Of a stretch of DNA of 45,830 nt, positions 14,826-23,330 are shown one piece after another. Each line of letters begins with the position of its first letter. The stretch's first letter is position 1. A program made the position numbers and the translations under genes. This stretch comes from CAZGUH01 sp964529005. GTDB lineage: Bacteria > Actinomycetota > Acidimicrobiia > Acidimicrobiales > Ilumatobacteraceae. Location: positions 1-45,830 of the forward strand of contig CAZGUH010000032.1 of assembly GCA_964529005.1 (NCBI GenBank). The letters are read 5' to 3'. The notes below the pieces were generated by a model that worked only from the letters and a program-made list of their open reading frames with translations, did no database searches and was not told where the DNA came from.

Positions 14826-17197
14826 CCGGCACGGAGCTGATCCTCCCCAACGGCGACGTCCTGCCGATCGTCGACCGCCGCGCGGCGCGCGTCCTCGAGG
14901 TGCGCGACCCGAAGGCCGCCACCATCCCCACCCGCTTCGTGTCGCCGACACTGCCGCAGGTGGAGGAGTGGGACGCCGAACAGGCGTGGCGGCTCGGCGT
15001 GATCGCCAACGTCATCGCCTACCGGTGTGTGCAGATCCGGGCGAACGCCGGCGCCGCCATCCCGTTGGTCGCCGGCCGCAAGATGGGCGACCCGAAGACG
15101 ATCAACGATAACGCCCCGATCGCCAAGCTGCTGGGCCCACCGCCGGGCGGGCCCGCGCCGCGGCTGTCCGCGCGCAAGCTGCTCCGCTGGACGCTCGCCC
15201 AGGAGATCGTCACCGGCCGGCGGGCATGGGAGATCGAGACGCACGACGGCACCAAGGACGGTCGTCCGGTGGCGTTCTGGCCGTTGGCCGCGGCGAAGCT
15301 GCGCGCCCACCCCTCGAAGCGTGGCAGTCAGTGGTTCCGCCTGTTCGAGTATGGCCCGCACCATGAGCCGATCCGGCTGCCGCCTGAGCTCGTGTTCTAC
15401 GGGTGGGACCCGTCCGGCAACGACTTCCGCCAGGCCGAGTCGGCGTTGCAGGCGGCACGGTTCGACCTGACGCTCGTCAACCTTTGCGACCGGTACGGCA
15501 TCGGGTTCCTGCGCAACAACGCTGTCCCGGCGGCGATCGTGACGACCACCGAATTCCCGAGCGAGGCGGCGCGTCGCAAGTTCCTGGCGGCGTGGCGAGC
15601 CGAATTCGGCGGCCCCGACAATGCCGGCCGCGTCGCCCTCAACGAAGTGTCGGCCGACGGGGCCGGCCCGGTGGCCGACTCGATCGACGTCAAGCAGCTC
15701 GGCCTCTCGGCGAAGGACTCTCGGCTGATCGAGACCCGCAAGGACGCCATGGCGGAGATCGCCATCGCGCTCGGCGTGCCGTGGTCGAAGCTCGACGCCT
15801 CCGGCCGCACGTTCGACAACGCCGAAGTCGAAGATCGGTCGTTCTACGAAGAGACCGTTCTGCCGGATCTCGTCGACCTTCAGGACGACATCAACATGCA
15901 GCTCGCCCCACGGCTGGGCGACGAGGTGGTGTGGTTCGATCTGCGCGGCGTGCGCGCGTTGCAGCGCAAGATCACCCCGATCACACAGACGGTGGGCGCG
16001 CCGGCGTTGCTGTTCGCGCAGATCATGACGATCAACGAGGCCCGCGCCGACTACGGCCTTGAGCCCGTCGACGGCGGCGACCGTGTGCTGACCGCGGAGG
16101 AGATCAACGCACTGCGCGGCACGGCCGACGAGGGCGGCGCCGACGCGGTGCGCACGATGCTGCGAGCGATCACGACCGGCGCGTTGCCGCCGGCATCAGA
16201 GGCTTCACAAGAGGCGGGGGGCGATGACGACGGGCAGAGTGCGCCGCCGTCCGAGCCCCCCGCCCGGCGGGAGCGCCGCATCGCCGACCCCGAGCTCGTC
16301 GAGCAGCGGCGGGCCCGGATCTGGCGCGCCGCCGACGCCGTCGTCACCGCCCTCGAACAACGCTGGCAACGCTCCATACGCCGCCTCTTCGCCCGCCAGC
16401 TCGACGCCTCGCTCGCCCGGCTCACCGGCAAGCGCGGCCGCCAGATGCTCACCAGGGCCGCCGACGAACCGGCCCCCGACATCGACCCCGGCGTCATCTT
16501 CGACCAGGCGTTCTGGCTCGCCGCCACCGCCGAGCTCGCCGACGACCTGTACGACGAGGTGGTCGTCGCCGGGCTCAACCGGCTCACCGTCTCGTACGAC
16601 GTCAGCTTCGACGTCACCGCGCGGTGGGTGCGCGAATTCATCGAAGCCCGGGCGCAGCAGCTCGCCGGCCAGGTGACGCAGACCACCTATGACGCGATCC
16701 GGACCGAGCTCGTCGCCGGCGTCGCCGACGGCGAGTCCATCGACGATCTCGCCAAGCGCATCCGCAAGGTGTTCGCCCACGCCGACCAGACCCGCGCCGT
16801 CACCATCGCCCGCACCGAGGTGATCTCGGCGTACAACGGCGCCGCTGTCCTCGGCGCGTCGCAGATGCCGGGCGACGTGATCGCCGCGCAGGAGTGGATC
16901 GCCACCCGCGACAGCCGCACCCGCAAGGCGCACGGCGCCGTCGACGGCGAAGTGGTCCGCATCGGCGAACAGTTTTCCCTCGGTCTGGCGTACCCGGGTG
17001 ACCCCAGCGGGCCGGCGTCGCAGACGGTCAACTGCCGGTGCACGGTCGCGTTCCTGACGCCGGAGGAGTACGCCGAGCTCGAAGACCGTGGGCGGCTGAC
17101 GGTCGAGACGCGCACGGCGCTCGCCATGTTGCGGCTCGTCACCGCGGACACTGATCTGCTCGCCTGGCGGCGGGCCCTCGAGGAGGTAGCAGCATGA
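14822..17197 (+). CDS. Portal protein fused to MuF-type head morphogenesis domain
   Basis: A 791-residue fusion. Residues 1-430 are an HK97-type portal (EEWDAEQAWRLGVIANVIAY, ELVFYGWDPSGNDFRQAESA, EIAIALGVPWSKL). After an acidic/Pro linker (about 470-490), residues 500-770 form an SPP1 gp7/Mu gpF-like domain ending in ARTEVISAYNGAAVLGAS, WIATRDSRTRKAHGAVDGEV and VNCRCTVAFL. The portal is the dodecameric DNA gate. MuF proteins are minor head proteins that may be ejected with DNA. Usually they are separate genes, so fusion fixes a 1:1 ratio and would place twelve MuF copies at the vertex. The start is GTG with a four-base overlap to terL. Confidence 0.88.
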   Translation: MTGTELILPNGDVLPIVDRRAARVLEVRDPKAATIPTRFVSPTLPQVEEWDAEQAWRLGVIANVIAYRCVQIRANAGAAIPLVAGRKMGDPKTINDNAPIAKLLGPPPGGPAPRLSARKLLRWTLAQEIVTGRRAWEIETHDGTKDGRPVAFWPLAAAKLRAHPSKRGSQWFRLFEYGPHHEPIRLPPELVFYGWDPSGNDFRQAESALQAARFDLTLVNLCDRYGIGFLRNNAVPAAIVTTTEFPSEAARRKFLAAWRAEFGGPDNAGRVALNEVSADGAGPVADSIDVKQLGLSAKDSRLIETRKDAMAEIAIALGVPWSKLDASGRTFDNAEVEDRSFYEETVLPDLVDLQDDINMQLAPRLGDEVVWFDLRGVRALQRKITPITQTVGAPALLFAQIMTINEARADYGLEPVDGGDRVLTAEEINALRGTADEGGADAVRTMLRAITTGALPPASEASQEAGGDDDGQSAPPSEPPARRERRIADPELVEQRRARIWRAADAVVTALEQRWQRSIRRLFARQLDASLARLTGKRGRQMLTRAADEPAPDIDPGVIFDQAFWLAATAELADDLYDEVVVAGLNRLTVSYDVSFDVTARWVREFIEARAQQLAGQVTQTTYDAIRTELVAGVADGESIDDLAKRIRKVFAHADQTRAVTIARTEVISAYNGAAVLGASQMPGDVIAAQEWIATRDSRTRKAHGAVDGEVVRIGEQFSLGLAYPGDPSGPASQTVNCRCTVAFLTPEEYAELEDRGRLTVETRTALAMLRLVTADTDLLAWRRALEEVAA

Positions 17198-17964
17198 GCC
17201 GGCGCACGACCCCGAAGCGTGAGGTGCGCACGTTCCGCAACGTCGAGATTCGCGCCACCGATCGCAAGGGCCCCAACGGCCGCCCGGTCGTCGAGCTGCG
17301 CATCGTGAAGCCCGGCGTCGTCGATGACTACGGCACCGTCTGGCTCGCGGACACGTTCGACGAGGCGATCGAGGGCCGCATCGCCAAGGACCCCGACGAC
17401 ACGCCGTCGTTGTGCTGGGCGCACCGGTGGGACGATCCGATCGGCCACGGCATCGAGTACGAGCGGTCGGCCGACGGGCCGGTGATGCGGTTCGAGTACG
17501 ACGACTTCGACGCCGTGCCCAGGGCCCGCCAGGCGCACGCCCAGGTGCAGTCGAAGACGATCCGGGATTGCTCGGTCGGGTTCTTCCGGTTGGCGTGGCG
17601 TGAGGCCACCGAGGAGGACAAGAAGCGGTGGCCGGGCGCGCGTGAGGTGATCACGAAGTCGGACCTCGACGAGGTGTCGCTCGTGCTGCGCGGCGCCGTG
17701 CCTGGGGCGAAGGTGCTCTCGCAGCGCGCCGGCGGGTTCGTCGACGTCGACGCCGTCATCGAGATCGCACGCCGCAAGGCTGCCGGCGAGCTGACCGAGG
17801 CGGAGGCCGCGGAGGCGGTGCGGTTGCTCGGCGGTGACCCCGGCGATGGCAGCGAAGGTTCAGAGGAGGATCCGCCGTCGGACGGCGAGGTGGATCACGC
17901 GGCGCTCGACAGCGACGCCGACGCCGTGCTCGACGACGTGCTCGGCAGGAGCGCTCGGCGATGA
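17194..17964 (+). CDS. Prohead maturation protease, HK97 family
   Basis: A 256-residue protein of the HK97 gp4-type serine protease family. Likely catalytic residues are H77 in LCWAHRWDDPIG and S127 in TIRDCSVGF, with E160 in LDEVSLVLRGAVPGAKVL as the third member. It would remove the delta domain of the major capsid protein (23383-24660) during expansion. The C-terminal 60 residues are acidic and probably act as a scaffold-like tail. It overlaps the portal gene by ATGA. Unusually, 5.4 kb separates it from the capsid gene. Confidence 0.85.
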   Translation: MSRRTTPKREVRTFRNVEIRATDRKGPNGRPVVELRIVKPGVVDDYGTVWLADTFDEAIEGRIAKDPDDTPSLCWAHRWDDPIGHGIEYERSADGPVMRFEYDDFDAVPRARQAHAQVQSKTIRDCSVGFFRLAWREATEEDKKRWPGAREVITKSDLDEVSLVLRGAVPGAKVLSQRAGGFVDVDAVIEIARRKAAGELTEAEAAEAVRLLGGDPGDGSEGSEEDPPSDGEVDHAALDSDADAVLDDVLGRSARR

Positions 17965-18098
17965 GACGCGCCGCGCGCTGGGTCGGGCGTGTCGCCGTCC
18001 TCTGGGTGGCGTACACGCTCGGCCATTGGGTCGGCTGGGGCAAACACCGCGACGACCCACCCGCCGACGAGCTCGACGACGAATGGCGCGACTGGTGA
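17961..18098 (+). CDS. Tiny membrane protein
   Basis: A 45-residue protein: basic start (MRRAARW), hydrophobic Trp-rich helix (VGRVAVLWVAYTLGHWVGWG) and an acidic tail. The ATG overlaps the protease stop by ATGA, and its stop overlaps the GTG of the next gene by GTGA. The coupling on both sides supports it. It could bring the following glycosyltransferase to the membrane, but that is a guess. Confidence 0.5.
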   Translation: MRRAARWVGRVAVLWVAYTLGHWVGWGKHRDDPPADELDDEWRDW

Positions 18099-19177
18099 AG
18101 ATCGCCGTCTACCCCGCCGACCTCGGCGGCTGCGGCATGTACCGCATCACCTGGCCCGCCGAAGCCCTCAAGGCCCAGGGCGCCGACATCGACATCGTCC
18201 TGCCGACCGAAAGCCCCGACCGGCAGGTGAACGCATGGTGGTGGACCAACGACGAAGGCGAGTCCACCCTCGTCGACGTGAAGGCCCCCGATGCCGACGT
18301 CATCGTCATCCAGCGCCCGCTCTCGGACACGCTCGCCAAGGCGATCCCGATGTTGCAGGCGAAGGGCGTGCGGGTGGTCGTCGAGATCGACGACGACTTC
18401 GAGGCCATCTCGCCGCGCAACATCTCGTGGCGCGACGTCCACCCGGGCCGCAACCCGCGGCGGAACTGGGTGCACCTGCGGAACGCATGCGCGATCGCCG
18501 ATCTCGTCGTCGTGTCGACGCCGGCGTTGGCGAAGCGCTATGGCGGCCACGGGCGCGTTGCCGTCGTGCCGAACTTCATCCCCGCCCGGTACCTCGCGCA
18601 CTGGCCTGACCCGCATGAAGGTGTGATCGTCGGCTGGTCCGGGTCGCTCGACACTCACCCGGACGATCTCCAGGTGACCGGTGGGGGAGTGGCCCGGGCG
18701 GTGCGGTCGACGGGCGCGACGTTCGCCGTCGTCGGCACCGGCAAGGGTGTCCAGAAAGCGCTCGGCCTGGGCGCGCCGCCGCTGGCGTGCGGGTGGCGTC
18801 CGATCGCGCAGTACCCGGAGGCGGTCGCTCAGCTCGATGTCGGCATCGTTCCGCTCGAGCTCTCCCGGTTCAACGAGGCGAAGAGCTGGCTCAAAGGGCT
18901 GGAGATGGCCGCGCTCGGTGTGCCGTTCGTCGCGTCACCGACGGCCCCGTACCGTGAGCTCGCCGAGTTCGGCGTCGGCGCGCTCGCCGAGCGGCCGAAG
19001 CACTGGGAGTATCACGTGCGGGCTCTCGTGCAGTGCGCCGATCTGCGTGCCGAGCGCGCCGGCGCTGGCCGTGAGGTGGCGCGCCGGTTGACGATCGAAG
19101 GGAACTGCGGACGCTTCTACGAAGCGTGGAGTTCAGTCGTCAATCGGCTGACGCCGAGCCCTTCAGCGTGCCTTTGA
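18095..19177 (+). CDS. GT-B glycosyltransferase
   Basis: A 360-residue protein with a two-domain GT-B form (GT1/GT4-like). The N-terminal half starts VKIAVYPADLGGCGMYRITW, includes PDADVIVIQRP and VEIDDDFEAI, and has a linker region VPNFIPARYL. The C-terminal half has GVIVGWSGSLDTHPDD, FAVVGTGKG and the donor-site segment LSRFNEAKSWLKGLEMAALG, which matches the E-x7-E region of GT4 enzymes. It would transfer a sugar from a nucleotide-sugar donor. The GTG at 18095 makes a GTGA overlap; an ATG at 18083 is also in frame. It opens a sugar-gene insert inside the head module. Confidence 0.8.
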   Translation: MKIAVYPADLGGCGMYRITWPAEALKAQGADIDIVLPTESPDRQVNAWWWTNDEGESTLVDVKAPDADVIVIQRPLSDTLAKAIPMLQAKGVRVVVEIDDDFEAISPRNISWRDVHPGRNPRRNWVHLRNACAIADLVVVSTPALAKRYGGHGRVAVVPNFIPARYLAHWPDPHEGVIVGWSGSLDTHPDDLQVTGGGVARAVRSTGATFAVVGTGKGVQKALGLGAPPLACGWRPIAQYPEAVAQLDVGIVPLELSRFNEAKSWLKGLEMAALGVPFVASPTAPYRELAEFGVGALAERPKHWEYHVRALVQCADLRAERAGAGREVARRLTIEGNCGRFYEAWSSVVNRLTPSPSACL

Positions 19178-19316
19178 CGAGCGCGTACGCCGTCGCCAGA
19201 GATTTTGCGTTGCTGTGATTGCCGCGTTCGGTCTGCTCGATGAGTGAGATCAACAAGGCTGATTGGGCCTCCAGATGCAGCCTGTTGAGCTCCGCCGGGT
19301 CACTTGTCCGCTCCAT
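19140..19316 (-). CDS. Small opposite-strand gene in the late region
   Basis: An open frame of 58 residues beginning MERTSDPAELNRLHLEAQSA and ending in KGTLKGSASAD. Codon use is protein-like and it is predicted helical (LLISLIEQTERGNHSNAKSL). It is the only minus-strand gene in the late operon and overlaps the 3' end of the glycosyltransferase gene by 38 bases. It fills most of the otherwise unexplained 19178-19441 gap. A weak promoter candidate is TTGACC (19350-19345), with a start point close to the ATG. It has the look of a moron gene expressed from the prophage. No Shine-Dalgarno is visible, so confidence is moderate. Confidence 0.55.
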   Translation of the reverse strand: MERTSDPAELNRLHLEAQSALLISLIEQTERGNHSNAKSLATAYALVKGTLKGSASAD

Positions 19317-19441
19317 GGCCGGACATCATTGCAGGTCGGAGCCTGGTCAACGGCACCCGCGCACTGTGGTGGCGTGGCAGCAATCAATGACGCGGAGGCC
19401 GTGAACGCGGCTGACCGCACTCGTCCTCTCGGTGGCGACTC

Positions 19442-20146
19442 ATGACGATTGTCGTCGGCACCACCCTCGCCCCGTTCGCAATGGACCGCGTCGACGCCTG
19501 GTCCAGCTGGCTCCGCAACGCCGAGGAGATCCAACGATCCCACGACGGCTACGTCAACTACTTCGCAGCGCTCCAGGTTGATGCCCGCGGCATCGACCCG
19601 TTCATCCCGCTGCTCGCACGCCTCGACGACATCGGCGGCGAACACTGGACCTACATGCTCGACGACGGCCGCACGAAGGTCACCATGACGAACCGGTGGC
19701 GGCACATCACCGTCGGCCAGAACCTTGTCGTCGACTACTGCCAGGCCGACCCCGCCGTCACTCACCTGCTGTTCCTCGCCGGCGACACCGGTGTTCCGCC
19801 CGACATCGTCCCGCGCATGCTGGAGATGCATCACCCGCTCTGCGCGCCGTTCATCCCGACGTACAACCTGCGCGGCCCGCAGGTGCCCGGCTACGGCTTC
19901 CCAGTGGAGAACGCCATGGCGTCCGCGGCGGCGATCTTCATCGCTCGCGACGTGTTCCGTCGGATCCGGTGGCGCTGGGACCTCGACACCGGCATGAGTG
20001 ACGACCCGTGCTACCACCACGACGCCCGCATGCTGCTCGGCGTCGACACCCACGTCCGGCTCGACGTCCGCGCGAAGCACTACCCGGAGTGCATCGGCGC
20101 CTACGACACCCGCTTCGACCCTCAGGCGCTGGAGGTGCGCCGGTGA
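19442..20146 (+). CDS. GT-A-like glycosyltransferase
   Basis: A 234-residue protein with the layout of family-2-like GT-A enzymes: MTIVVGTTLAPFAMDRVDAW, a strand pair and HLLFLAGDTGVPPDIVPRML, where GDTG sits where the DxD metal motif is expected, then a C-terminal half with MSDDPCYHHDARMLLGVDTH. It probably transfers a sugar using a nucleotide donor and metal. It begins after the opposite-strand gene and overlaps the methyltransferase gene by GTGA. The acceptor is unknown; with its neighbours it may build or attach a virion glycan. Confidence 0.65.
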   Translation: MTIVVGTTLAPFAMDRVDAWSSWLRNAEEIQRSHDGYVNYFAALQVDARGIDPFIPLLARLDDIGGEHWTYMLDDGRTKVTMTNRWRHITVGQNLVVDYCQADPAVTHLLFLAGDTGVPPDIVPRMLEMHHPLCAPFIPTYNLRGPQVPGYGFPVENAMASAAAIFIARDVFRRIRWRWDLDTGMSDDPCYHHDARMLLGVDTHVRLDVRAKHYPECIGAYDTRFDPQALEVRR

Positions 20147-20739
20147 GGGTCCAGCGGATTCGACCGACATGGTCCGACGCGTGGCTCGCCGCGGCGTACG
20201 CCACGCCCCACGATCACACCCGGTTCGGGCGTGGCCATCACGAGCGCGTCGAGGCGACCATCGCTCTCGCTCGCGACAACATCATCGTGCTGGGTGAACC
20301 AATGCGTATCGCCGACCTGTCGTGCGGCAACGGTGCGATCGCCCGAGGGATCGCACCGCACTCCTGCGAGAGCGAGCTGCACCTCGGTGAGATCGGCTTC
20401 CTCCCCGCCGAGCTCGACGCTGTGAAGTACTGCGGCCTGCTGGAGGAGACCGTCAACCTCATCCCCGATGTCGACGTGTTCATCTGCTCGGAGACGCTCG
20501 AACACCTCGACGACCCGCAGCACTCGCTCACCAAGATCCGCGACCGCGCCGAGCAGCTCGTCCTGTCGACCCCGCTCGAACAGTGGGACGACTCGAACGC
20601 CGAGCACTACTGGGCGTGGGACCGCGAATTCGTTGAGCACCTGATGGGCCTCACCGGATGGGAGCCCGTCGCCTTCGACCAGGTCGACACGCGGGCGTAC
20701 GGCGAGCCGTACCTGTACGGGATCTGGGTGGCCCGATGA
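20143..20739 (+). CDS. SAM-dependent methyltransferase
   Basis: A 198-residue class I methyltransferase: motif I IADLSCGNGAIAR (56-68), the post-motif acidic strand SELHLGEIGF, and DVDVFICSETLEHLDDP (motif IV with E-H-L typical of small-molecule and sugar methyltransferases). It sits between two glycosyltransferase genes with four-base overlaps, so the substrate is probably a sugar or nucleotide-sugar. The GTG at 20143 was chosen for the GTGA overlap. Confidence 0.78.
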   Translation: MRVQRIRPTWSDAWLAAAYATPHDHTRFGRGHHERVEATIALARDNIIVLGEPMRIADLSCGNGAIARGIAPHSCESELHLGEIGFLPAELDAVKYCGLLEETVNLIPDVDVFICSETLEHLDDPQHSLTKIRDRAEQLVLSTPLEQWDDSNAEHYWAWDREFVEHLMGLTGWEPVAFDQVDTRAYGEPYLYGIWVAR

Positions 20740-21401
20740 ACGACGTCGTCATTACCACGCTGCTCACGGCGACACCGGATCCGATCCGCGGCGAGCGGTG
20801 GCCTGCCGACGCCAACCTCGTCGCCGAGCTCGCCGCCTCCTGCCGCCGCCACGACCGGCCGCTCGTCGTCCTCCACGACTGCCTCGACGACGTCCTCGTT
20901 GGACGGATCAACACGACGGTGCGGTGGGTCCGCGTCGAGCCCGACGGCAACCCGTACCTGCGCCGCTGGGAGGTCATCGCCGAGCACATCGCCGGCGCCC
21001 GCTACGACCGTGTCTGGTGCGTCGACGGGACCGACGTCGAGATGCTCCACGGCCCGTTCCCTCACATGCAGCCGCATCACGTCTACTGCGGCTCGGAGGA
21101 CGAGGTCGTCGGCTGCGCGTGGATGCGCGACAACCACACGCACTGGGTCATCGAGAAGCAATCCAACGATCAGCTGCTCAACGCCGGTCTCCTCGGTGGC
21201 GACTGGAGTGATGTCTGGTGGATCGCCTCGGCGGTTGCTCAGTGTGGGTGGCCCGGCGACAAGACCGATATGGCGGCGTTCAACTTCGTGCTGGGCGGCT
21301 TTTGGCGCAGGAGCCGCCCCCTCCTCGTGACCGGGCCGATGGTGCACACCGTTCACCGAGCATTCGACCGCACGGCGAGCTCGTGGTGGAGGCACAAGTG
21401 A
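20736..21401 (+). CDS. GT-A-like sugar transferase
   Basis: A 221-residue protein with a Rossmann-like start (MNDVVITTLLTATPDPIRGE), RPLVVLHDCLDD, the acidic motif VWCVDGTDVEML (D97-x2-D100) at the end of a strand, and NAGLLGGDWSDVWWI with NFVLGGFW, as in GT8-like or predicted nucleotide-diphospho-sugar transferases. It overlaps the methyltransferase and epimerase genes by four bases each. It is the third transferase of the insert. The family is less certain than the fold. Confidence 0.62.
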   Translation: MNDVVITTLLTATPDPIRGERWPADANLVAELAASCRRHDRPLVVLHDCLDDVLVGRINTTVRWVRVEPDGNPYLRRWEVIAEHIAGARYDRVWCVDGTDVEMLHGPFPHMQPHHVYCGSEDEVVGCAWMRDNHTHWVIEKQSNDQLLNAGLLGGDWSDVWWIASAVAQCGWPGDKTDMAAFNFVLGGFWRRSRPLLVTGPMVHTVHRAFDRTASSWWRHK

Positions 21402-22294
21402 CCCGCGCTCTCATCACCGGGTCGGCTGGGTTCGTCGGCCGCCACATGGTTCGGGCGCTCGAGGAGCGCGGCTACAACGTCATCGGCGTCGACATCGCCG
21501 ACGGCCACGACTGTCGCGCTTGGTTCGACGACGACATCACGCGTGAGGGCTACTGGGATCTCGTCGTGCACTGTGCCGCGGTCGTCGGCGGCCGCACCAT
21601 GATCGACGGCGCGCCGCTCCTGCTTGCCGCCGAGGATCTCTCGATCGACGCCTCGCTCTTCCGCTGGGCGCTCCAGGCCCGGCCCGGGCGCATCGTCTAC
21701 TTCTCGAGCTCGGCTGCGTACCCGACCTGGATGCAAGAGCAGCGCTACTCGATGCGCCTCGCCGAGGATGCGATCGTGCCAGGCGTCGCTGGGGCGCCAG
21801 ATCAGACGTACGGCTGGGTGAAGCTCACCGGCGAGCGCCTCGCCGCCGAGGCCAATGCCGCGGGCATCCGGGTCCACGTGTTCCGACCGTTCAGTGGCTA
21901 CGGCGGCGACCAGGCGCTCGACTACCCGTTCCCGACGTTCATCCGTCGCGCCGCCGAGCGCCAACACCCGTTCCAGATCTGGGGCAATGGGGGCTCCGCG
22001 CGGGACTGGGTGCACATTGACGATGTCGTCGGCGCCGTCCTCGCCGCCATCGACAACGACGTCCTCGGCCCCGTCAACATCTGCACCGGCCGCGCCACCA
22101 CCTTCGACGAGCTCGCCGCCCTCTGCATGCAGCGCGTCGGCTACCGCTCCACCGTCGAATACGTCGACGACGCCCCGCAGGGCGTGTTCTGGCGGGTGGG
22201 CGACCCAACGAAGCTGCATGAGTTTTACGTGCCGCGGGTCTCGCTCGAGGAAGGGATCGCCCGGGCGCTCACCGAGATCGGAGCGCTGCGATGA
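21398..22294 (+). CDS. NAD-dependent nucleotide-sugar epimerase/dehydratase
   Basis: A 298-residue extended short-chain dehydrogenase: NAD site ITGSAGFVGRH (6-16), acidic VDIAD at the end of strand 2, the catalytic YFSSSAAYP Ser region, Y138-x3-K142 in TYGWVKLTGE, and substrate motifs VFRPFSGYGGDQ, GNGGSARDWVHIDDV and NICTGRATT. Such enzymes make UDP-, GDP- or dTDP-linked sugars. It would supply an activated sugar to the neighbouring transferases. The GTG start overlaps the upstream gene by GTGA. Confidence 0.88.
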   Translation: MTRALITGSAGFVGRHMVRALEERGYNVIGVDIADGHDCRAWFDDDITREGYWDLVVHCAAVVGGRTMIDGAPLLLAAEDLSIDASLFRWALQARPGRIVYFSSSAAYPTWMQEQRYSMRLAEDAIVPGVAGAPDQTYGWVKLTGERLAAEANAAGIRVHVFRPFSGYGGDQALDYPFPTFIRRAAERQHPFQIWGNGGSARDWVHIDDVVGAVLAAIDNDVLGPVNICTGRATTFDELAALCMQRVGYRSTVEYVDDAPQGVFWRVGDPTKLHEFYVPRVSLEEGIARALTEIGALR

Positions 22295-22554
22295 AGCCGC
22301 GGCCGATCGAGGACCGCGACGTCAACTACTGGGTCGGCCGCGACCCGCGCCCGGCCACGTTCACCGCGCCCGACGAGATCGAAGAGCGGATCGAGCCATG
22401 TCCCGGGCTCGTGCTCGCCGGCGATGAGATCGCTGTGCCGTGGACGCTCGATGAGATCGAGCTCGCCCACCTCGCGCGCGGCGGCACGCTCTGGCTCATC
22501 ACCCGCTGGTACCTGCCGGTTCACGGCATGCACGTCCAGGAGCCGACACCATGA
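22291..22554 (+). CDS. Hypothetical protein
   Basis: An 87-residue acidic protein (DVNYWVGRDPRPATFTAPDE, IAVPWTLDEIELAHLARGGT, LWLITRWYLPVHGMHV) with predicted strands in the second half. ATGA overlaps link it to genes on both sides. It belongs to the insert between protease and capsid genes. No family recognised. Confidence 0.6.
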   Translation: MKPRPIEDRDVNYWVGRDPRPATFTAPDEIEERIEPCPGLVLAGDEIAVPWTLDEIELAHLARGGTLWLITRWYLPVHGMHVQEPTP

Positions 22555-22838
22555 GATTCCGAGATCGCCGCCGGCTGTCACCCGAGGGCCGCAAGGGTGT
22601 CGACGAGTACACAGCTAAGGAGCTGCACGCGTTTCTCGTCGAGGACGCGGTGAAGCGGCATGCGACGTTCCTGCCGTGGGCGATCGCCGCCTACGAGCGC
22701 ATCGGCCGGCTCGACGGCTGCGGCGCCGAGGCCGCATTCCAGCGGGTGCTCGACGACGTCGAGCAGCTCACCGGCAGCCGCCTCATGCCGATTACATCGC
22801 CGATCACGCCGGAGGAGATGGCGAGGATGATGCAGTGA
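22551..22838 (+). CDS. Hypothetical helical protein
   Basis: A 95-residue, mostly helical protein with a basic start (RFRDRRRLSPEGRKGVDEYT) and ITSPITPEEMARMMQ at the end. It overlaps both neighbours by four bases. Function unknown. Confidence 0.6.
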   Translation: MRFRDRRRLSPEGRKGVDEYTAKELHAFLVEDAVKRHATFLPWAIAAYERIGRLDGCGAEAAFQRVLDDVEQLTGSRLMPITSPITPEEMARMMQ

Positions 22839-23134
22839 CCACGATCCTGTCGACGTTGATCGGCGCGGTGGTCGTCGTCGCGATCGCGATCGCGCCCTGG
22901 GCTGGTGCCCGGCTTCTCGTGTGGCGGGAGCGGCGTTCTCAGCGGCGTTGGCGCAAGCGAGGTCTGAGCGCCGACCACTGCCGCGTTTGCGACCGCCAGC
23001 TGCCGATCGGCGAGGTCTGGGAGATGCGCGAGCATTACCCGCCGACCGGCGACATGGAGCCCGGCGTCGGCGGCACCTTCGGCGCCATCCCGTACTGCCG
23101 CCGCCACGCGCCGAAGCACGCGGTGCGCGCATAG
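22835..23134 (+). CDS. Membrane-anchored zinc-knuckle-like protein
   Basis: A 99-residue protein with an N-terminal membrane helix (TILSTLIGAVVVVAIAIAPW), a strongly basic stretch (RERRSQRRWRKR) and a cytoplasmic segment holding DHCRVCDRQLPIG with YCRRHAPKH, a C-x2-C...C-x2-H set likely to bind zinc. The GTG start overlaps the previous stop. Function unknown. Confidence 0.6.
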   Translation: MTTILSTLIGAVVVVAIAIAPWAGARLLVWRERRSQRRWRKRGLSADHCRVCDRQLPIGEVWEMREHYPPTGDMEPGVGGTFGAIPYCRRHAPKHAVRA

Positions 23135-23144
23135 CCTCGTCCGG

Positions 23145-23252
23145 GTGAGCCGCGGCGACATCCTGCGCAAGGCATGGCTCGACTACCACGCCGGCCGTAT
23201 CACCCTCGTCGAAGTGCTGCGTGTCGTCGCCCAATGGCGACCGAAGCGCTGA
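23145..23252 (+). CDS. Possible tiny protein
   Basis: A 35-residue open frame (MSRGDILRKAWLDYHAGRIT and on) with a GTG start, good codon bias and amphipathic helices. No clear ribosome site is visible. It fills the gap after the preceding gene. The rest of the gap (23253-23330) shows nothing I can identify. Confidence 0.35.
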   Translation: MSRGDILRKAWLDYHAGRITLVEVLRVVAQWRPKR

Positions 23253-23330
23253 CACGTCAACGCGAGCGCCGCAACGTTGGTCAACGGCCGATGGAAACCT
23301 GATCGACGACGCTGCGCCTGGCCGATTGCT

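Noticed and set aside
13293..14951. Minus-strand open frame of 552 residues over terL
   Set aside because: Shadow frame; the plus strand has full terminase motifs.
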